From assembly GCA_012295275.1 (NCBI GenBank), contig CM022675.1:13734017-13766516 (forward strand): 32,500 bases of DNA, read 5' to 3'. This document shows, in pieces, positions 29,689-32,500 of this stretch. The notes under the pieces are model-generated. The model saw nothing but the letters and a program-made list of their open reading frames with translations, searched no databases and was not told the DNA's origin. The translations under genes and the position numbers were made by a program. Source of the DNA: Chrysomallon squamiferum (taxonomy: Eukaryota > Mollusca > Gastropoda > Neomphalida > Peltospiridae). Positions within the stretch are counted from its first letter, which is position 1, and every line of letters begins with the position of its first letter.

Positions 29689-31270
29689 GTTATGTTTCCC
29701 TTTTTGAAGATTATCACCATATTTTCCTTTTCTCATACAGCAGTAATACGTCTTTGAATTAACCAGCTGATGAACAATTTTCTCCTGCCTGTAATGTCCC
29801 GATCTTTGTATTGATATTGCCTACAGCTGTGCCGTTTTGTCGTATCTTTTAAAAATGTGTTACTGCAGTGTTACTACTGTGTTATTACTGTATTACTACT
29901 CTGTTACTACAGTTTGCTACTGTGTTGCTAGTGTTACTACTGTGTTACTACAGAGTTACTACTGTGTTACTACAGTTTGCTACTGTGTTGCTAGTGTTAC
30001 TACTGTGTTACTACAGTGTTACTACTGTGTTACTACAGTTTGCTACTGTGTTGCTAGTGTTACTACTGTGTTACTACAGAGTTACTACTGTGTTACTACT
30101 GTATTACTACTCTGTTACTACAGTGTTACTACTGTGTTACTAGTGTTACTACTGTGTTACTACAGAGTTACTACTGTGTTACTACAGAGTTACTACAGAG
30201 TTACTACTGTGTTACTAGTGTTACTACAGTGTTACTATTGTTACTACAGTGTTACTATTGTTACTACGTTTTTATTATTGTTTACTATTGTTATTACAGT
30301 GTTACTATTGTTACTACTGTGTTACTACAGTGTTACTATTGTTACTACATTGTTACTATTGTGTTACTAGTGTTACTACAGTGTTACTATTGTTACTACT
30401 GTGTTACTACAGTGTTACTACTGTTATTACAGTGTGACTACAGTGTTACTATTATGTTATTATTACTACAGTTTTACTATTGTGTTACTATTGTTACTAC
30501 ATTGTTACTATTGTGTTACTATTGTTACTACATTGTTACTATTGTGTTACTATTGTTACTACTGTGTTACTATTGTGTTACTATTGTTACTACTGTGTTA
30601 CTACTGTGTTATTACAGGTAGTTCTTTCGAGTCAGTGATTACTGTTCTCTGTTAATTGTTTTTAGTTCTCTGGATCAGTGATTGGTATTGGATTTCTCTA
30701 CACTCAGAGTCTAGCAGTCTGTCAGGCTCCCTCAGGCTGTGATAGTTTCTCGTGTGACCTCTTCTGTGTGCCCTGGTCTCCATGTTCTACTCTCTCTCTC
30801 TTGTCGTTTCGTCATCAACAGCCGTGACGTCATCGATGGCCGTGACGTCATTCCAGACTGTTGGTTACTTTGGCTATTTCTGTTGTACTTTTTAACAAAA
30901 GTTATTACATTTGTATGTTAGCGAGTATTTTAATATATGTGTTTGCTATGCACAGAAACTTATGTTAAACAAGATTTCTACAAGTTATACATAGACTGAA
31001 CAGACAAGATTTCTACAAATTATACATAGACTGAACAGACAAGATTTCTACAAGTTATACATAGACTGAACAGACAAGATTTCTACAAGTTATACAGAGG
31101 CTGAACAGACGAGATGTCTGTAAGTTTGTATGTAGACTTAACAGCCAATGTTTATATAATTTCATATCTTTGCTATCGCTATGGAAAAATTAGAAATGTA
31201 ACATTAACTCACCCTGAGACGAACTGCCAAACAAGGTGAACATAACAATAACCCGAAGTATTAACCACAT
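28186..31270 (-). CDS. Small secreted EGF-like/ShKT-like cysteine-rich protein
   Basis: Four minus-strand exons join with GT-AG introns, all in phase 1: 31270-31213 (hydrophobic signal peptide, residues 1-19), 29387-29286 (EGF-like), 29050-28943 (ShKT-like) and 28310-28186 (C-terminal cysteine-rich, TAA at 28188-28186). Total about 130 residues. Cysteines by position: 22, 27, 38, 40, 42, 51 (EGF spacing, with G-Y-Y-G-T-T-C closing it), then 55, 71, 80, 84, 87 (F-C-R-Y-S-C-E-N-C, the typical ShKT ending, but with one cysteine fewer than the usual six) and 95, 103, 119, 126, 130. The total of 16 is even, which fits full disulphide pairing. No enzyme domain is present. EGF plus ShKT modules are common in secreted invertebrate proteins, and the function is unknown. 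ShKT domains are mostly not toxins, and nothing here shows that this one is. An upstream exon at 32298-32287 may add four residues. Confidence 0.8.
28585..28928. repeat. 32-bp tandem repeat in EGF/ShKT intron 3
   Basis: Seven near-identical copies plus one partial copy of CAATATTGCTGTGAGTATTG followed by ACTAAATCAGGG run from about 28690 to 28928. Degenerate copies (AATAATATTGTGGTAAAAAC) extend left to about 28585. The array ends 15 bases from the ShKT exon donor at 28943. Confidence 0.95.
29170..29280. repeat. ACACCTGTCA-type short repeat
   Basis: CTACACCTGTCATACAC is repeated several times with decay, in intron 2 of the EGF/ShKT gene, ending just beyond the donor at 29285. Confidence 0.85.
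29538..29690. repeat. (ATT)n microsatellite, about 150 bp
   Basis: ATT triplets with two short ATC interruptions. Frames of Ile, Leu, Tyr or Asn runs on both strands are artefacts. Confidence 0.98.
29857..30616. repeat. TGTTACTAC-based array, about 760 bp
   Basis: Built from TGTTACTACTG, TGTTACTACAG and TGTTACTATTG modules, with higher-order units containing TTTGCTACTGTGTTGCTAG in the left third. It occupies most of the left half of the first intron of the EGF/ShKT model. Long Leu/Tyr/Cys/Val frames in all three plus-strand phases are artefacts. Confidence 0.95.
30825..30850. promoter_or_regulatory. Two full CRE palindromes, 18 bp apart
   Basis: TGACGTCA at 30825-30832 and 30843-30850, inside an 18-bp direct duplication (GCCGTGACGTCAT). 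It lies about 360-440 bases inside the first intron of the EGF/ShKT gene. This is the CREB/ATF binding consensus. A regulatory role is inference. Confidence 0.35.
30966..31143. repeat. 35-bp tandem repeat
   Basis: Four good copies and one diverged copy of ACAAGATTTCTACAAGTTAT followed by ACATAGACTGAACAG, in the first intron of the EGF/ShKT model. Confidence 0.93.
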
Positions 31271-31279
31271 CTGTGAATG

Positions 31280-31755
31280 AATGAATAGACATACATAAAA
31301 TAAATACATATATAAATAAATAAGTAAATAAACAAACAAACTCACAAACTCACAAACAAATAAAATAAATAAATAAATGCATATCCAAATAAACAAATAA
31401 ATATTTTTAAAAATTACACACAAATAAATAAAAAAAAACAAACAAACCAAATAAGAAAATAAATACATATATAAACAAATAAACAAACAAATAAACAAAC
31501 AAATCAACAAACAAACAAAAAACAAATAAGTAAATAAATAAGGTTTGATCTTCCATTTTGCTATTATTAATAAAACACACATCTCATAACAAATAAATAA
31601 ATAAACAATCAAAAACCAAATAAGTAAATAAATAAGCAAATACATATATGAACAAACAAGCAGATAAATAAACAAACAAACAAAAACCAAATAAGTTAAT
31701 AAATAAGGTTTGATCTTCCATTTTGCTATTAATAATAAAACACACATTTAATAAA
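31280..31755. repeat. (AAAT/AAAC)n region with a roughly 164-bp duplication
   Basis: AAATAAAC-type repeats upstream of the signal-peptide exon. AAGGTTTGATCTTCCATTTT followed by GCTATT occurs at about 31541 and again at about 31706, with similar DNA between, so a block of about 164 bp is duplicated. A weaker third match (GTTTGTCTTCCATTT) is at 31759. Confidence 0.88.
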
Positions 31756-31879
31756 TAGGTTTGTCTTCCATTTGTGTATAATGTGTATATGTTGTGTGTG
31801 TGTGTTGTGTGATGTGTTTGGAAGTGAATAATCTCTGTCGTATGTATGTCAGAATAGACTCTGCACACAGACAATATTC

Positions 31880-32010
31880 AGAAATGCACGCAGGAGGACA
31901 AAGTCCAATCACGACCTCACAAACCCGTCAGATGCCGCTGACGAGACTCGAACGTGTGGCACCCATTCACCCACACTCCTAAGGCGGATGACGTTAGCCA
32001 TCAAGACAAC
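31880..32010. other. GC-richer intergenic or intronic patch
   Basis: Less AT-rich than its surroundings (CAAACCCGTCAGATGCCGCT, GACGAGACTCGAACGTG). The wording resembles part of a tRNA T-arm-like retroposon sequence (CGAGACTCGAACGTGTGGCACCC), with AAGGCGGATGACGTTAGCCA following, as in the discriminator-to-anticodon part of a tRNA gene read in reverse. Not a complete tRNA gene. Confidence 0.35.
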
Positions 32011-32015
32011 TATGC

Positions 32016-32106
32016 TTGTATGTATGTATGTATGTATGCACGCATGTATGTATGTATGTATGTATGTATGTACTTATGTATGTATGTATGTATGTGTGTG
32101 TGTATG

Positions 32107-32137
<31 letters not shown>
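32016..32137. repeat. (TATG)n microsatellite
   Basis: About 28 imperfect TATG units with GTGTG and TACT interruptions. Confidence 0.97.
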
Positions 32138-32138
<1 letters not shown>

Positions 32139-32166
32139 AGATTAGCGGCTGTGGATTTAACAAAGT

Positions 32167-32167
32167 T

Positions 32168-32235
<68 letters not shown>
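32167..32235. repeat. (TTG)n followed by (TTA)n
   Basis: About ten TTG units then about twelve TTA units. Confidence 0.97.
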
Positions 32236-32286
32236 TGAAAAGAAAAGGATCTGTACGGACAATGCAAACATAAAAGTGGCTCTTAC

Positions 32287-32298
32287 CTTCAACATCAT
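32287..32298 (-). other. Possible upstream first coding exon of the EGF/ShKT gene
   Basis: On the minus strand ATG-ATG-TTG-AAG ends exactly at a strong donor (GTAAGA, 32286-32281). The signal-peptide ATG at 31270 is directly preceded by an acceptor-like ATTCATTCACAG. Joined, the four extra codons (M-M-L-K) stay in frame and give the signal peptide a charged start. The exon's 5' limit is unknown. CTTCTTTTAG just upstream could even be another acceptor. Confidence 0.45.
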
Positions 32299-32500
32299 TT
32301 TCTAAAAGAAGCACAGTAATTGTCGATTTTATTATATTTTTATTGAAAATCACTAATATTCTGCTGCGTTTATTTTAGTTATCACATGCCTGCAGACACA
32401 AAGTTATAACACCTGTCTGCATAATTGAGCGATTTGTGTCGCGTACACCGTACTTGCAAGCTGATACGGTTATTCAATAAAAAATAGTGATGAATATACA

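Noticed and set aside
29837-30621. Long Leu/Tyr/Cys/Val open frames in three phases
   Set aside because: They are the translation of the TGTTACTAC tandem array. All phases stay open for the same reason, and no start context, splice pattern or family match exists.
31190-31747. 185-codon minus-strand frame rich in Phe, Leu, Tyr and Ile
   Set aside because: Most of it is the AAAT/AAAC repeat read in antisense. Only the last part, from the ATG at 31270, is used in the EGF/ShKT gene model.

Overview
This is a eukaryotic, intron-rich and AT-rich window from an animal genome. Protein family content (an invertebrate-type SLC23 transporter, a CG9801-type PP2C-like protein, a small secreted EGF/ShKT cysteine-rich protein), the very high simple-repeat load and the degraded hAT-like elements suggest a lophotrochozoan, most probably a marine mollusc. 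The species assignment is inference. No rRNA or tRNA gene was seen.

Three split genes can be assembled exon by exon, each with GT-AG introns and matching reading phases. (1) Minus strand, 14109 to 8466: a five-exon PP2C-like phosphatase-domain protein with a long Ser/Pro-rich tail. Its last exon carries two single-base frame breaks that cancel each other. (2) Plus strand, 20400 to 26460: an eleven-exon SLC23 (nucleobase-ascorbate transporter) gene of about 647 codons, with a plausible TATA box upstream. (3) Minus strand, 31270 (perhaps 32298) to 28186: a four- or five-exon gene for a secreted protein of about 130 residues with one EGF-like module and one ShKT-like module. Genes 1 and 2 are divergent and genes 2 and 3 are convergent. 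Nothing in the sequence indicates that they work in one pathway.

Layout: 1-8465 is non-coding, with microsatellites, a decaying minisatellite and two copies of a foldback element. 8466-14109 is the PP2C-like gene, whose second intron holds about ten tandem copies of the end of its own exon 2 with an intact GTAAGT donor. 14110-20399 is intergenic and repeat-rich: a hAT-like element, a LINE relic, trinucleotide arrays and a large inverted repeat. 20400-26460 is the transporter gene, with a hAT-type MITE in intron 1 and long CT tracts in four introns. 26461-28185 is an intergenic minisatellite region. 28186 to the end is the EGF/ShKT gene, whose introns are filled with tandem repeats.

The most unusual observation is the splice-donor minisatellite in the PP2C-like gene. 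The paired frame breaks in the same gene, the altered substrate-site residues in the transporter, and the compact EGF/ShKT gene are next.
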